A stretch of DNA of 64,000 nucleotides. It comes from an uncultured Collinsella sp. GTDB taxonomy: Bacteria > Actinomycetota > Coriobacteriia > Coriobacteriales > Coriobacteriaceae. The notes beneath the pieces are model-generated. The model did not search any database. It was given only the letters and a program-made list of their open reading frames with translations, and was not told the DNA's origin. The stretch lies in NCBI GenBank assembly GCA_958443615.1, contig CAUCLI010000003.1:1-64000 (forward strand). Direction: 5' to 3'. Within the stretch, counting starts at the first letter, position 1. The number at the start of each line of letters is the position of its first letter. This document shows, in pieces, positions 1-8,006 of this stretch. The position numbers and the translations under genes are program-made.

Positions 1-663
1 CATCTTGTTGAGCTCACCGCTAGGCGGGTAAAATGATTTGACTTTCTTCTCCAGCTTCCGCGAAAGAACATCGAGGCCATCATAGGAGCTTAGACTCCGA
101 GATTGCCCGAGAATAAAGCGTTCAGTACATAAATAGTCCGCGTCGACCAAACAGCTAAAGAGCATGCGGATACGAAATGCCATAGCATAAGCCATATCAT
201 CCGGATTCACAGCTTCCATGCCCGGCATAGGCAACTCGGCTGGTACTCTGAGGTCAAGTTCCGAACGGAAAAAAGAATAGTCTGGTAGCTCTCCGCGCTC
301 CGCCTTGGCAATCCTACCAGCCAGCGTCATCCCATCATCTAGTGGTGTCCCGCAATTTGGAAGACCGCCGTGATGGCCCGCCACACAATATGAAAGCATC
401 CATCCGAATTGTTGATGCGCCAATTCGTACGCTCCAGCGGTCGAATGGTCGCACTTAGACCCGCCTTCAAGTAACCGCCGCTGAAACGAAAGCGAGTACT
501 TTCCAATGTCGTGTGCCAACCCTGCCGTGTAAGCCCACTGCTCCCCACCGAACACCCCAGCGAAAGACGCCGCCATTTCGGCAACCTCTTGAATATGCGT
601 GAGAACGCGCTCCCTGCGGGAACCGTCATCACTTATATGAGCCAAATACTCCACATGCTCCAT
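1..663 (-). CDS. cas3: CRISPR-associated Cas3, N-terminal HD nuclease domain (cut by window edge)
   Basis: Only the first 221 codons are present; the reading frame runs open off the left edge of the window. It begins MEHVEYLAHISDDGSRRER and carries the Cas3 HD signature GLAHDIGKYSLSFQRRL, then a CDHSTAGA motif, AGHHGG and LVDADY, in the order of the metal-dependent HD single-strand DNase of Cas3. The ATG at 663 is chosen because a purine-rich GAAGGGG lies about 9 bases upstream. In type I systems Cas3 degrades DNA marked by Cascade; the helicase part and other cas genes should lie to the left. The subtype cannot be told from this fragment. The gene is less G+C-rich than yaiI next to it, which fits horizontal acquisition. 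No CRISPR repeats are in the window. Confidence 0.88.
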   Translation of the reverse strand, partial: MEHVEYLAHISDDGSRRERVLTHIQEVAEMAASFAGVFGGEQWAYTAGLAHDIGKYSLSFQRRLLEGGSKCDHSTAGAYELAHQQFGWMLSYCVAGHHGGLPNCGTPLDDGMTLAGRIAKAERGELPDYSFFRSELDLRVPAELPMPGMEAVNPDDMAYAMAFRIRMLFSCLVDADYLCTERFILGQSRSLSSYDGLDVLSRKLEKKVKSFYPPSGELNKM

Positions 664-995
664 ATCCACAAGCCCCTTCTCGCAGACAACAGGACGCCGG
701 GCAGTTTCCACTTAAACGAATGTCCCAACGTGACCACAATATATGTTCGTGCGGACACACGTTTCTTCCAGCACCATATTCGGCTAACGAACCAGATCGG
801 TACCGTCGGCGTAACAATACAAAGCCAAAAATCATCAGGGCTGGAATAATGCCAAGATGATTGCAAACAAAGATAGACTGGTTTAAGACGACCATGCTGA
901 GCAGAATTCCGCCGAATGTAACCTCATAGGCAATTAGAAAAGGCACTTTACTATACTTCCAACCATGCCATTTCTGACTGCCCAGAAAGGACCCC
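664..995. other. Intergenic region upstream of cas3, with possible membrane-protein remnant
   Basis: This 332-bp stretch separates the divergent cas3 and yaiI genes. It is more A+T-rich than the yaiI side. On the minus strand, roughly 960 down to 800, one frame reads as a strongly hydrophobic peptide ending in an RRR-containing basic patch, as in the C-terminal end of an integral membrane protein. It has no plausible start and runs into the cas3 5' region. I treat it as a possible decayed remnant, not a gene. No CRISPR repeat, tRNA or other feature was seen. Confidence 0.25.
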
Positions 996-1508
996 ATGCC
1001 CACCCTCATCATCGATGCCGACGCATGCCCGGTCACGCGCGAAGCGCTCGCCTGCGCGCGCTCGGCACGCATTCCCGTGCTCATCGCAGGCAACTCGACG
1101 CAGAACCTCGCGCGGCGCATCCGCCGCGACGATCCGCGCGACGCAGAGCACGCCCGCGGGCGCGACGCCACGCATCCCGGCTTTTGGGCCGAGACCCTCG
1201 ACGTCTCCTGCGGCGCCGACAGCGCGGACTTCGCCATCATCGAGCGCCTGGAGCCAGGCGATGTAGTGGTCACGCAGGACATCGGCCTCGCGAGCATGGT
1301 GCTCGGCCGCGGTGCCGCGGCCATCGGCGTGCGCGGGCACATCTACAACAAGGCAACCATCGATATGCAGCTGTTCATCCGTCACGAGGAGAAGAAGGTC
1401 CGCCGCGCGGGCGGGCGCACGCAGGGGCCGGCCGCCTTCACCGACGACGACCGCGAGCGTTTCAGCCGCAACCTCGCCCAGCTCCTGCGCGAGGCCACGC
1501 AAATATAG
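996..1508 (+). CDS. YaiI/YqxD family protein (DUF188)
   Basis: The 170-residue product begins MPTLIIDADACPV, the hallmark of the YaiI/YqxD (DUF188) family, a PIN-like fold with a conserved N-terminal DADACP. Length matches the family norm of about 150-170. Further family features are the VVTQDIGLA segment and GHIYNKATID. The biochemical role of the family is unknown; the PIN-like acidic residues suggest nucleic-acid chemistry. The ATG at 996 follows GAAAGGA. It stands alone between cas3 (divergent) and the convergent metal exporter, and ends upstream of a very long hairpin that probably terminates both transcripts. Confidence 0.9.
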   Translation: MPTLIIDADACPVTREALACARSARIPVLIAGNSTQNLARRIRRDDPRDAEHARGRDATHPGFWAETLDVSCGADSADFAIIERLEPGDVVVTQDIGLASMVLGRGAAAIGVRGHIYNKATIDMQLFIRHEEKKVRRAGGRTQGPAAFTDDDRERFSRNLAQLLREATQI

Positions 1509-1627
1509 AAACCTTCCGAACCAATCCGGCAGGCATACGCCCATCTGGGCACCCCGCCAAAAGACGCGACCATGCGCGCCACGTTCGCACCGCATAAGTC
1601 GTCGACGGCAAATCCCACGCGAAATGG

Positions 1628-1693
1628 AAATCGAGTGAGTGGAAAACCTTCATTTCACGGTCTTCAAATGAAGGTTTTCCACTCACTCGATTT
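1628..1693. terminator. 28-bp-stem hairpin between convergent genes
   Basis: Perfect 28-base arms (1628-1655 and 1666-1693) enclose a 10-base loop, and the right arm ends in a run of Ts on the plus strand. It lies between yaiI (plus) and the exporter (minus), so a bidirectional terminator is the simplest reading. The stem is much longer than usual and is A+T-richer than its surroundings. Confidence 0.7.
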
Positions 1694-1764
1694 TTCGCGC
1701 GTCGCGAAACGGCGCGCAAAAGGAAGACGAAGCGAGACTTCGAAAAAGCGAGGCGGGGCTCTCC

Positions 1765-2889
1765 TTAAAATCCGAGCGCGGCGAACACCAGGCCCCAAAC
1801 GCACGCAACTAAGAACAACCCGACCACGATCACGGCATTCTCGCGCGGGTGGCGGTTAGTGCGGAACAGCACCAGGTAGCCCACACCGGCAGACGCGAGC
1901 AGACCCGCCATGAGGGGCGCGAAGCCCAGCACGCCCTCCAGGTACAACTGCGTGATCACCACGCTCGCCGAGCAGTTGGGCACCAGGCCAACCAGGGCAG
2001 CGGCGAACACCGCGAGCAGCTGATTGCCCGAGAGGAACGCCGCCAGCGCGTCTTCACCCACCGTCTCGAGCACCAGGACCAGCGCGAACGTCACCAGGAA
2101 GATGAAAAGGCTCACCTGCACCGTGTGCGAGACGGCGCTTTTCACGATGGACCCAACGATCCCGAAGCGCCCGCCGGCGTGACCGTGGTCATGGCTGTGG
2201 CCGTGATCATGGTCACAACCCGAAACATGTCCGTCGGCGCGCTCGTGGCCATGCTCGTGGCCGGGCTCGTGGCCGTGGTCATGGCCGTGCTCGTGACCGC
2301 GCTCGCCCCCATGCGCATGCACATGACGATGCCCGCAGCCGCAATGGTCCTGTTCGCACAGACGGCAGATGTGCTCGGCGGTCTCCCCGCCCTCGGCCAT
2401 CTGATCCACAACGTCGGCCTCCATGCCATCGCGGCGAACGGAGAGCACGGTGCGGCGCAGGAACGCGTGCACGCGAGCGTTCCTGCGCAACGCGCGGATC
2501 GCGAGGTCGGCCAGGACGCCGGTGATGAGGGCCGCGAGCACCTTCAGCCCAAGCACGCGGAAAAGCAGTCCCGCGTCGACCCGCTCGGCCACCAACATGG
2601 GCAGCATCTCATCGGACGTGGAGAGGAACACCGCCACGAGCGTGCCGAGCGTCACCACGCGACCGGCGTAGAGCGTGGCCGCCATGGCCGAGAAGCCGCA
2701 CTGCGGCACAACGCCCAGCAAAGCACCCGCCACGGGCCCGGCGGCCCCGGCGCGGCGAACCACGGCGTTCGCGCGGTTGCCCGCGGCGTGCTCGAGCGCC
2801 TCGAGCGCGATGTACGTGACGAACAGGAACGGCACGAGCGCGGGGGTGTCCTCGAGCGCATGCTCCATGAAATGCAGCAGCAGGTCCAC
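1765..2889 (-). CDS. Putative heavy-metal (manganese?) exporter, ArsP_2-like, with His-rich loop
   Basis: A 374-residue integral membrane protein with two hydrophobic halves, each carrying a VxPxCxxS-type motif (VVPQCGFSA in the first, LVPNCSASV in the second), as in the 10-TM heavy-metal exporter family often labelled putative manganese transporter. Between the halves is a long hydrophilic loop extremely rich in His with Asp/Gly (repeated HGH and HDHGH blocks) and Cys (CRLCEQDHCGCGH), a likely metal-binding sensor or buffer. The GTG at 2889 is preferred over an upstream ATG because AAGGAG lies just upstream. The metal is inferred, not shown. A DtxR/MntR-like palindrome lies about 120 bases upstream. 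Confidence 0.75.
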   Translation of the reverse strand: MDLLLHFMEHALEDTPALVPFLFVTYIALEALEHAAGNRANAVVRRAGAAGPVAGALLGVVPQCGFSAMAATLYAGRVVTLGTLVAVFLSTSDEMLPMLVAERVDAGLLFRVLGLKVLAALITGVLADLAIRALRRNARVHAFLRRTVLSVRRDGMEADVVDQMAEGGETAEHICRLCEQDHCGCGHRHVHAHGGERGHEHGHDHGHEPGHEHGHERADGHVSGCDHDHGHSHDHGHAGGRFGIVGSIVKSAVSHTVQVSLFIFLVTFALVLVLETVGEDALAAFLSGNQLLAVFAAALVGLVPNCSASVVITQLYLEGVLGFAPLMAGLLASAGVGYLVLFRTNRHPRENAVIVVGLFLVACVWGLVFAALGF

Positions 2890-3008
2890 GGCTTGCTCTC
2901 CTTGGTGAAAACATCGACGGGGCTCGGCGCCCCAAGGGGATAGCTGTTTACATACCCCGCGCCCCATGTGGCAAACGCGCGATATGCAAGTGCCTCAGTA
3001 TACTAAAT

Positions 3009-3024
3009 GTTTCCTTAGGATAAC
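3009..3024 (-). promoter_or_regulatory. Possible DtxR/MntR-type operator
   Basis: An imperfect palindrome centred on CCTTAGG, with flanking GTT and AAC, lies upstream of the His-rich metal exporter. Ten of 16 positions are self-complementary. It resembles DtxR/MntR-type boxes only loosely. Confidence 0.25.
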
Positions 3025-3056
3025 TTATGTTTTCGCATTGGGCCCGGAGCAGGGCA

Positions 3057-3091
3057 GGCCGCCCGACCCACCTCTCGGCGGTCGGGCGGCC
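3057..3091 (-). terminator. GC-rich hairpin downstream of the SDR gene
   Basis: Perfect 12-base arms (3057-3068 and 3080-3091) around an 11-base loop lie 54 bases beyond the stop of the SDR gene. There is no T-run, so termination would need another factor or the element has another role. Confidence 0.5.
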
Positions 3092-3144
3092 CAAGCGGTC
3101 TGGATGCTGTTGCGGCCCTGATTCCGCCGCTCGGCGATCCAGAA

Positions 3145-3942
3145 CTAGTTCGTTCCGATGGACATCGTCTCGGGCAGGGTGCTGCCGCCGTCGATGACGA
3201 TCTGCGAGCCGGTGAGGTAGCTGGACTCATCGCTGCCGAGGAACGCGAAGAGCTCGCCCACCTCGATGGGGTTGGCCAGGCGCTTCATGGGCACGCCCAC
3301 GGCGATGTCGGCGATGGCGGACTCGGGGTCGTCGGGGTTGGACTCGAGCGCCATCTTCTCCACCATCGGCGTGCGCGCATAGCCCAGCTGCGAGCAGTTC
3401 ACACGGATATTGCGGTCGGCGTACTCCACGGCCAGGCACTTGGTAAGGCCCACGAGCGCGGCCTTGGTCATGGCGTAGGCCGCCTCGCCAGCGTCGGCCA
3501 CGATGTCGCCCGTCACTGAGGACGCGATCACGATGTTGCCGCCGCCTTGCTTGAGCATGTGGGGGATCACGGCCTTGCAGGTGTTCCACACGCCCTTGAT
3601 GTTGACGTCGATGTGGAAGTCGCGCGTGGCGTCGTCCATCTCCTCGAACGGGGCAAGGCGGCACACGCCAGCATTACAACAGGCGACATTGATCTCGCCG
3701 AAGGCCTCGACGCCGCGGGCCGCGGCCTCGTCCATCTGAGCGCGGTCGGCCACGTTTGCCACCACGGTGATGATCTCCGAACCGTACTCCTCACGGATCT
3801 TCGCGGCCGTGTCCTCGACCGAAGGCGAGAGGTCGACCATGATGAGCTTGGCTCCGTACTTGGCGTAGGCCATGGCGATGCCCTCGCCCAGACCCGCGGC
3901 GGCGCCGGTGATCAGCGCGACTTTTCCATCCAACTTAGCCAT
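3145..3942 (-). CDS. Short-chain dehydrogenase/reductase (UcpA-like)
   Basis: A 265-residue classical SDR: TGAAAGLGEG dinucleotide-binding motif near the N terminus, CNAGV (NNAG equivalent), an SSVT catalytic serine region and YAMTK (YxxxK), all in canonical order and spacing; the C terminus has LTGSQIVIDGG. It should oxidise or reduce a small alcohol or carbonyl substrate with NAD(P)(H) in the cytoplasm; the substrate cannot be told. The motif CCNAG has Cys where Asn is usual. The ATG at 3942 has GGAGACGG before it; an in-frame extension further upstream is compositionally biased and unlikely to be translated. It stands alone, with a hairpin downstream. Confidence 0.9.
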   Translation of the reverse strand: MAKLDGKVALITGAAAGLGEGIAMAYAKYGAKLIMVDLSPSVEDTAAKIREEYGSEIITVVANVADRAQMDEAAARGVEAFGEINVACCNAGVCRLAPFEEMDDATRDFHIDVNIKGVWNTCKAVIPHMLKQGGGNIVIASSVTGDIVADAGEAAYAMTKAALVGLTKCLAVEYADRNIRVNCSQLGYARTPMVEKMALESNPDDPESAIADIAVGVPMKRLANPIEVGELFAFLGSDESSYLTGSQIVIDGGSTLPETMSIGTN

Positions 3943-4050
3943 GAGCCGTCTCCTTTTCCCATGCGCGTGGCTAGATACTTTGCCCCAATTGTACCGCCGA
4001 GGTGAGATGAGGCCAAAGGTGGGCCCGCGGCGCAGGCGATAAGGCAGGGC

Positions 4051-4131
4051 GCGGGGATGCGGGGGGCAGGGGACGGGGCAGGGGGCAGGGGACGGGGGGC
4101 AGGGCAGGAAACAGGGAGCGGAGAGCGGGGC
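4051..4131 (+). repeat. G-tract low-complexity repeat
   Basis: The 364-bp gap between the SDR gene and the exonuclease gene contains a run of GGGGCAG/GGGGACG-type units with at least eight G-tracts of three or more on the plus strand. Such DNA could fold as G-quadruplexes, and would be in the 5' region of the downstream exonuclease message if transcription starts upstream of it. Nothing else is evident in the gap. Confidence 0.6.
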
Positions 4132-4306
4132 GGCATTCCGCGCTGCCTTCATCTCAATTGATACTCAATAAGTTTCACACCTCAAACACTTCAGCTTCGG
4201 CGCGACCATCTATACTCTTGGACGGACGATCTTCGACCGCGCACGACGCGCCGCGAACACGCACGCGGGGCCGCGGCACGGTCGCATTCACGATAGGAGT
4301 TCCCCC

Positions 4307-5272
4307 ATGAACGTACAGCAGGCACTCGAATACTCGATGCAGCCCTTCATCCCCATGTTCATCTACGGAGACTACGACGCCATGGAATCCGAGCGCCAGC
4401 GCGGCGAGGAGGCCATGAAGGCGTTGCTCGACGAATGGCGCGCAAACGATGAGCCCGGCTTCGACTTCGGCGTCATCCTCACCCTGGCCGACCAGAACCG
4501 CGAGCTGTGCGACCAGATCGGCGAGGCGCGTCTGCGCAACCTCTCCAGTCCGCTGCTCGCGCGCAACCTCACTGACGCAGACCTGTGCGCCGGCATCGCC
4601 AAGATGCAGGGCCGCACCGCCGCTGGCGTCGCCCGCGAGGTGCGCGGCGACCGCGACGCCTACTCCGTCGCCTACGTCCGCAAGCCCATCAAGGGCACGG
4701 TGCTCGGCATCGACATCGAGACCACCGGGCGCGCGCCCGAGCGCGGCTACATCATCAACGTGGGCTGGGAGATCATGGAGCTCAAGAGCGACGCCGTGCC
4801 GCGCGACCCGCAGGCGTTCTACTGCGGCATCCCCGACATGTACCGCGAAACGGGCGTGCCGCTGGCCGACATCCACCACATCCAGTGGGCCGACCTCGAC
4901 GGCAAGACGCCCTTCCGCCAGGACGTGAAGCTGCAGAAGGAGCTGCTCCGCCTCATGAAGCGCTACCCCATCATGGCGCACAACGCCGCGTTCGAGGACA
5001 GCTGGTTCATGCTGCACCTGCCCGGTTACGCCGAGGCGCGCCGCACGGGCAAGATCATCGTGATCGACTCGCGCCACATCTGTCGCTCCGTCGACGGCGA
5101 GGTCCGCACCCTGCCGCGCGAGAGCGCACCCGCCAGCCTGCAGAACTGGGCGCGTCGCCGCGGCACGCTTGCCGCCGACGAGAACGAGCTGCACCTGGGC
5201 CTCGATGACACCGACCTCATGCTGCGCACGGTACAGGCGGAGTTCAATCTCAAGAACATGTTCCTCAAGTAA
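4307..5272 (+). CDS. DnaQ-like (DEDD) 3'-5' exonuclease
   Basis: A 321-residue protein whose C-terminal two thirds form a DEDDh exonuclease fold: GIDIETTG (Exo I, with catalytic Asp and Glu), HNAAFEDSWF (Exo II) and HLGLDDTDLMLR (Exo III, His plus Asp). The first ~125 residues are helical and charged and I do not recognise them. Members of this fold remove nucleotides from DNA or RNA 3' ends in proofreading, repair or RNA maturation; which applies here is unknown. The start is supported by AGGAG just upstream. The gene is monocistronic and is followed at once by repeat element A. Confidence 0.88.
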   Translation: MNVQQALEYSMQPFIPMFIYGDYDAMESERQRGEEAMKALLDEWRANDEPGFDFGVILTLADQNRELCDQIGEARLRNLSSPLLARNLTDADLCAGIAKMQGRTAAGVAREVRGDRDAYSVAYVRKPIKGTVLGIDIETTGRAPERGYIINVGWEIMELKSDAVPRDPQAFYCGIPDMYRETGVPLADIHHIQWADLDGKTPFRQDVKLQKELLRLMKRYPIMAHNAAFEDSWFMLHLPGYAEARRTGKIIVIDSRHICRSVDGEVRTLPRESAPASLQNWARRRGTLAADENELHLGLDDTDLMLRTVQAEFNLKNMFLK

Positions 5273-5307
5273 GGGTGCACTGTGTCGGAGCGGTGACCCC
5301 GCAAGGA

Positions 5308-5442
5308 GGTGGAGCTTTTTCGTACTGTTTTCCCAATTTGCCGAGTACATGCTCCTTGTGTCGCACTGCGACCTGCGGTTTTGTTGCTCTCATGACCTCC
5401 CATACTCCTGATTTCTCAAAATCAGTACGAAAAAGCTCCGCC
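5308..5442. repeat. Palindromic element A (terminal inverted repeats)
   Basis: A 135-bp element bounded by 20-base inverted repeats (5308-5327 and 5423-5442, one mismatch) whose outer sequence is GGAGCTTTTTCGTA. The inner ~95 bases resemble elements B (10405) and C (11908), most clearly in the CATACTC...TCAAAATCAGTACG side. It starts 35 bases after the exonuclease stop. It has no credible open reading frame. It could be a MITE-like repeat, a structured RNA or both. Confidence 0.8.
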
Positions 5443-5555
5443 ACCGACGGCTGCATGACAATTTCATAAGATGACTTGCAGAAAACGCTCCTATTCTCGG
5501 GGCGTTTTCGCGTTACACTCGACGCCATGACGCCCATCGTCCGCAGGAGGCCGAC

Positions 5556-7052
5556 GTGAACCCCAGCGACCCCGACCGCCGCACACCCCACTCGCAAGAC
5601 GCGCGCCGTCCGCAACGACCGGCTCGAGCCCACAGCGCCCATCGCCCACCGCGCCCGACTCGACCGCAAGCTCCCAACCCCGCGCAGGCCACGGCAAAGC
5701 CGCACATGCGCCGGGCCCCTCGCCCCAATCCGGCGGCGAGCCCCCATCGGGAGCCGCGCACCAGCCAGGGTCCGCGCCCCAACCGGGAGCCGCGTCCCAG
5801 CCAGGCCCGATACACCAACCAAGCTCCGCGCCCCAACCAAGGCGCGCGATTCAATCGGGCCCGGCACTCCGGCCAAACCCAGCGCCCCAGCCAGGCCCGA
5901 CACCCTAACCAAACCCCGCGCCACAACCAAACCCCGCGCCACAACCAAACTCCCCGCTCCCCGCGCAATTCGCGCACGCGCATCGCGGGAATCGCCGCGG
6001 CTCTCGTCCTCATCGCGCTTGTCGGCATGGGCGGGACAACCCTCTTCCGGGCAATGTCCAAAGGCGGCGACCCCTCGCAGGATAAGCCCGGCAGCGCGCC
6101 CATCATAGAAGACAGCACGGCTGGCGGCGCAGGCGAGATCGTCATCGGCCTCAACGGCGACGCGGACACCTACGTGCTCAAGGGCGAGGAGTATCTCGAG
6201 GCCGGCGCGCACGCCGCCGAGCCGACCGACGGCCTGCTCAACGCGAAGATCGAGACTTCAGGCGAGGTCGACACCTCCAAACCCGGCACGTACAAGGTGA
6301 CCTATCGCGTGTCGGACTCGTCCGGTCACACCGCAAAGGCGGTGCGCACCGTGCATGTGGTCGAGTCGATGGAGACCATGCAGGGCGGCGTGCCCATCCT
6401 CATGTACCACTACGTCTACGACCCCGCCGCTCCCCCGGCGGACCTCAACGGCAACTTCATCGCCAGCACCGCGTTTGAGCAGCAGCTCTCCTACCTCAAG
6501 GAAAATGATTTCTACTTCCCGTCGTATCCCGAGGCGAAGGCCTTCATCGAGGGGAAGCACAGCCTTCCGGCGAAGAGCGTCGTCCTCACGTTCGATGACG
6601 GCGAGACGGGCTTCCTGAACGTCGGTGTGCCGCTGCTCGAAAAGTATCAAGTGCCCGCCACCTCGTTCGTCATCGCCAGCGACGCCGACGCCGCCCGGAA
6701 GGTCATTGACCACCGCAGCCCTTACGTCGCCTTCGAGTCCCACTCCTTTGGAATGCACAAGCCCGGCGGCAACGTGGGGCATGGCGGCATCATCAGCGCC
6801 ATGAGCCGCGAAGAGATCGCGGCGGACCTCAAACATGCGCAGGAGATCGTGGGCGGGACCCAGGCCTTCGCCTATCCCTTCGGCGACGTCACCGACGACG
6901 GCCGCGCGGCCGTGCGCGACGCCGGCATCCTCTGCGCCTTCACCACGCAAAACTCGTGGGCGCACGTGGGCGACGACGTCACCGCCCTTCCGCGCGTGCG
7001 CATCTCCGGCGAGTATTCGCTCGATTCGTTCATCGCCCTGGTGAACGGGTAA
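5556..7052 (+). CDS. Membrane-anchored polysaccharide deacetylase (NodB domain)
   Basis: A 498-residue protein in four parts: (1) about 145 residues, very rich in Pro, Arg, Gln, Asn and His, cytoplasmic and probably disordered, ending in HNQTPR repeats encoded by 18-bp tandem DNA units at 5907-5960; (2) one membrane segment, about 150-170; (3) a small Ig-like domain of the DUF5011 type (KPGTYKVTYRVSD); (4) a NodB deacetylase domain with GVPILMYH, LTFDDG (metal-binding Asp) and a SHSFGMH motif. It should deacetylate peptidoglycan or another surface glycan outside the cell. The GTG at 5556 has AGGAGG 5 bases upstream. The repeats may vary in number between strains. Confidence 0.88.
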   Translation: MNPSDPDRRTPHSQDARRPQRPARAHSAHRPPRPTRPQAPNPAQATAKPHMRRAPRPNPAASPHREPRTSQGPRPNREPRPSQARYTNQAPRPNQGARFNRARHSGQTQRPSQARHPNQTPRHNQTPRHNQTPRSPRNSRTRIAGIAAALVLIALVGMGGTTLFRAMSKGGDPSQDKPGSAPIIEDSTAGGAGEIVIGLNGDADTYVLKGEEYLEAGAHAAEPTDGLLNAKIETSGEVDTSKPGTYKVTYRVSDSSGHTAKAVRTVHVVESMETMQGGVPILMYHYVYDPAAPPADLNGNFIASTAFEQQLSYLKENDFYFPSYPEAKAFIEGKHSLPAKSVVLTFDDGETGFLNVGVPLLEKYQVPATSFVIASDADAARKVIDHRSPYVAFESHSFGMHKPGGNVGHGGIISAMSREEIAADLKHAQEIVGGTQAFAYPFGDVTDDGRAAVRDAGILCAFTTQNSWAHVGDDVTALPRVRISGEYSLDSFIALVNG

Positions 7053-7177
7053 CGTGCGCTGACGGGCGCCAACCGAAATGGACTCCTTCTCACACGGGCC
7101 GACTCGCGAGCGTCCGGCAAATCCGGTGCCGCGGTGACTGGGCGGCCACGCCCCAGCTGCCCGACCAAACCGCGGGA

Positions 7178-7846
7178 TCAATCCATCACATACCGCTCCA
7201 GCACGGCCGCGTCGTGGATGACGATGCGGCCATCATGCCCGCTCGTCGAGATGGCCCCTTGCTCCCGGAAGCCCCGTAGGATGCGGTTCACGCTGGTGCG
7301 CGACGAGGTGCCGCAGAACTGCGCGATATCCTCGTTCGTGACGTCGAGCGCGATCATGCTCCCCTCGTCACAGGGCACGCCGAACCGCTCGTTCAAATCG
7401 TACAAGAATCCTCCGACGGCCCCGACCTTGCCGTTCATGGTCAGGTACCGCATGCGGTAGAGGCTCTCCTCCAGGCTCGTCCGGTAATAGTCCTTCACGT
7501 AGGCCAGCAGGTTCGGGTCCTCGTTCACGAACTCCCAGAACCGCACGCGCGGGACCGCCATGTAAACGGCCTCGGGCGATTCGACGCGCACGCTGTAGGG
7601 GGATTTCGCACGGCTGCTCACCTCGTCGCGAAGCAGTGAGACGGGGCTCGGCCCCTTGATATAGGAGATGTTGAAGCGGGTTCCCTCACGCAGCGTGACG
7701 CTCGCCTTCACCACGCCCTTCACGAGCACGAACACGTACTCTTGGTCAAATCCGTAATACGAGAGATATTCATGACGGGCTTTGCTCATCTCGTGAAATC
7801 CCCGCTCGCGCAAAAACTCGACAAGGTAGTCGGACTCCTCCGCCAC
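7178..7846 (-). CDS. Crp/Fnr-family transcription regulator (LarR-like by position)
   Basis: A 222-residue protein with an N-terminal cyclic-nucleotide-binding-type beta barrel (about 20-125), a long dimerisation helix and a C-terminal Crp-type winged helix (TNEDIAQFCGTSSRTSVNRI recognition region, about 165-205). It has no Fnr-type cysteine cluster, so it probably senses a small molecule and not oxygen through Fe-S. The GTG at 7846 has AAAGGAGG before it; an upstream ATG would add residues of non-protein character. It is divergent from the lactate racemase gene, 160 bases away, the arrangement known for LarR, the Crp/Fnr activator of lar genes in Lactiplantibacillus plantarum. Control of larA is therefore inferred. 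Confidence 0.85.
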   Translation of the reverse strand: MAEESDYLVEFLRERGFHEMSKARHEYLSYYGFDQEYVFVLVKGVVKASVTLREGTRFNISYIKGPSPVSLLRDEVSSRAKSPYSVRVESPEAVYMAVPRVRFWEFVNEDPNLLAYVKDYYRTSLEESLYRMRYLTMNGKVGAVGGFLYDLNERFGVPCDEGSMIALDVTNEDIAQFCGTSSRTSVNRILRGFREQGAISTSGHDGRIVIHDAAVLERYVMD

Positions 7847-8006
7847 GCGCACCCTCCTTTGCCTGACCTCTGGGAACTGCAACTGTAACGAACTGCGTGG
7901 CCGGGGCTGTGCCAAATGACAACAACATAGGTCAGTTCGCGCCGGGGCCGCCACCACCATAGTTACCCCTCGTCCGTGCCGGCAATCACCCAGGAGAGGG
8001 GCGCAT

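Noticed and set aside
633..866. 77-codon minus-strand frame overlapping the cas3 start
   Set aside because: It lies out of frame over the start of cas3, has Trp/Cys-rich non-protein character and no ribosome binding site.
2890..3000. Possible yybP-ykoY manganese riboswitch ahead of the His-rich exporter
   Set aside because: There is a GGGGC...GCCCC hairpin but the conserved riboswitch core could not be recognised by eye; a covariance search would be needed.
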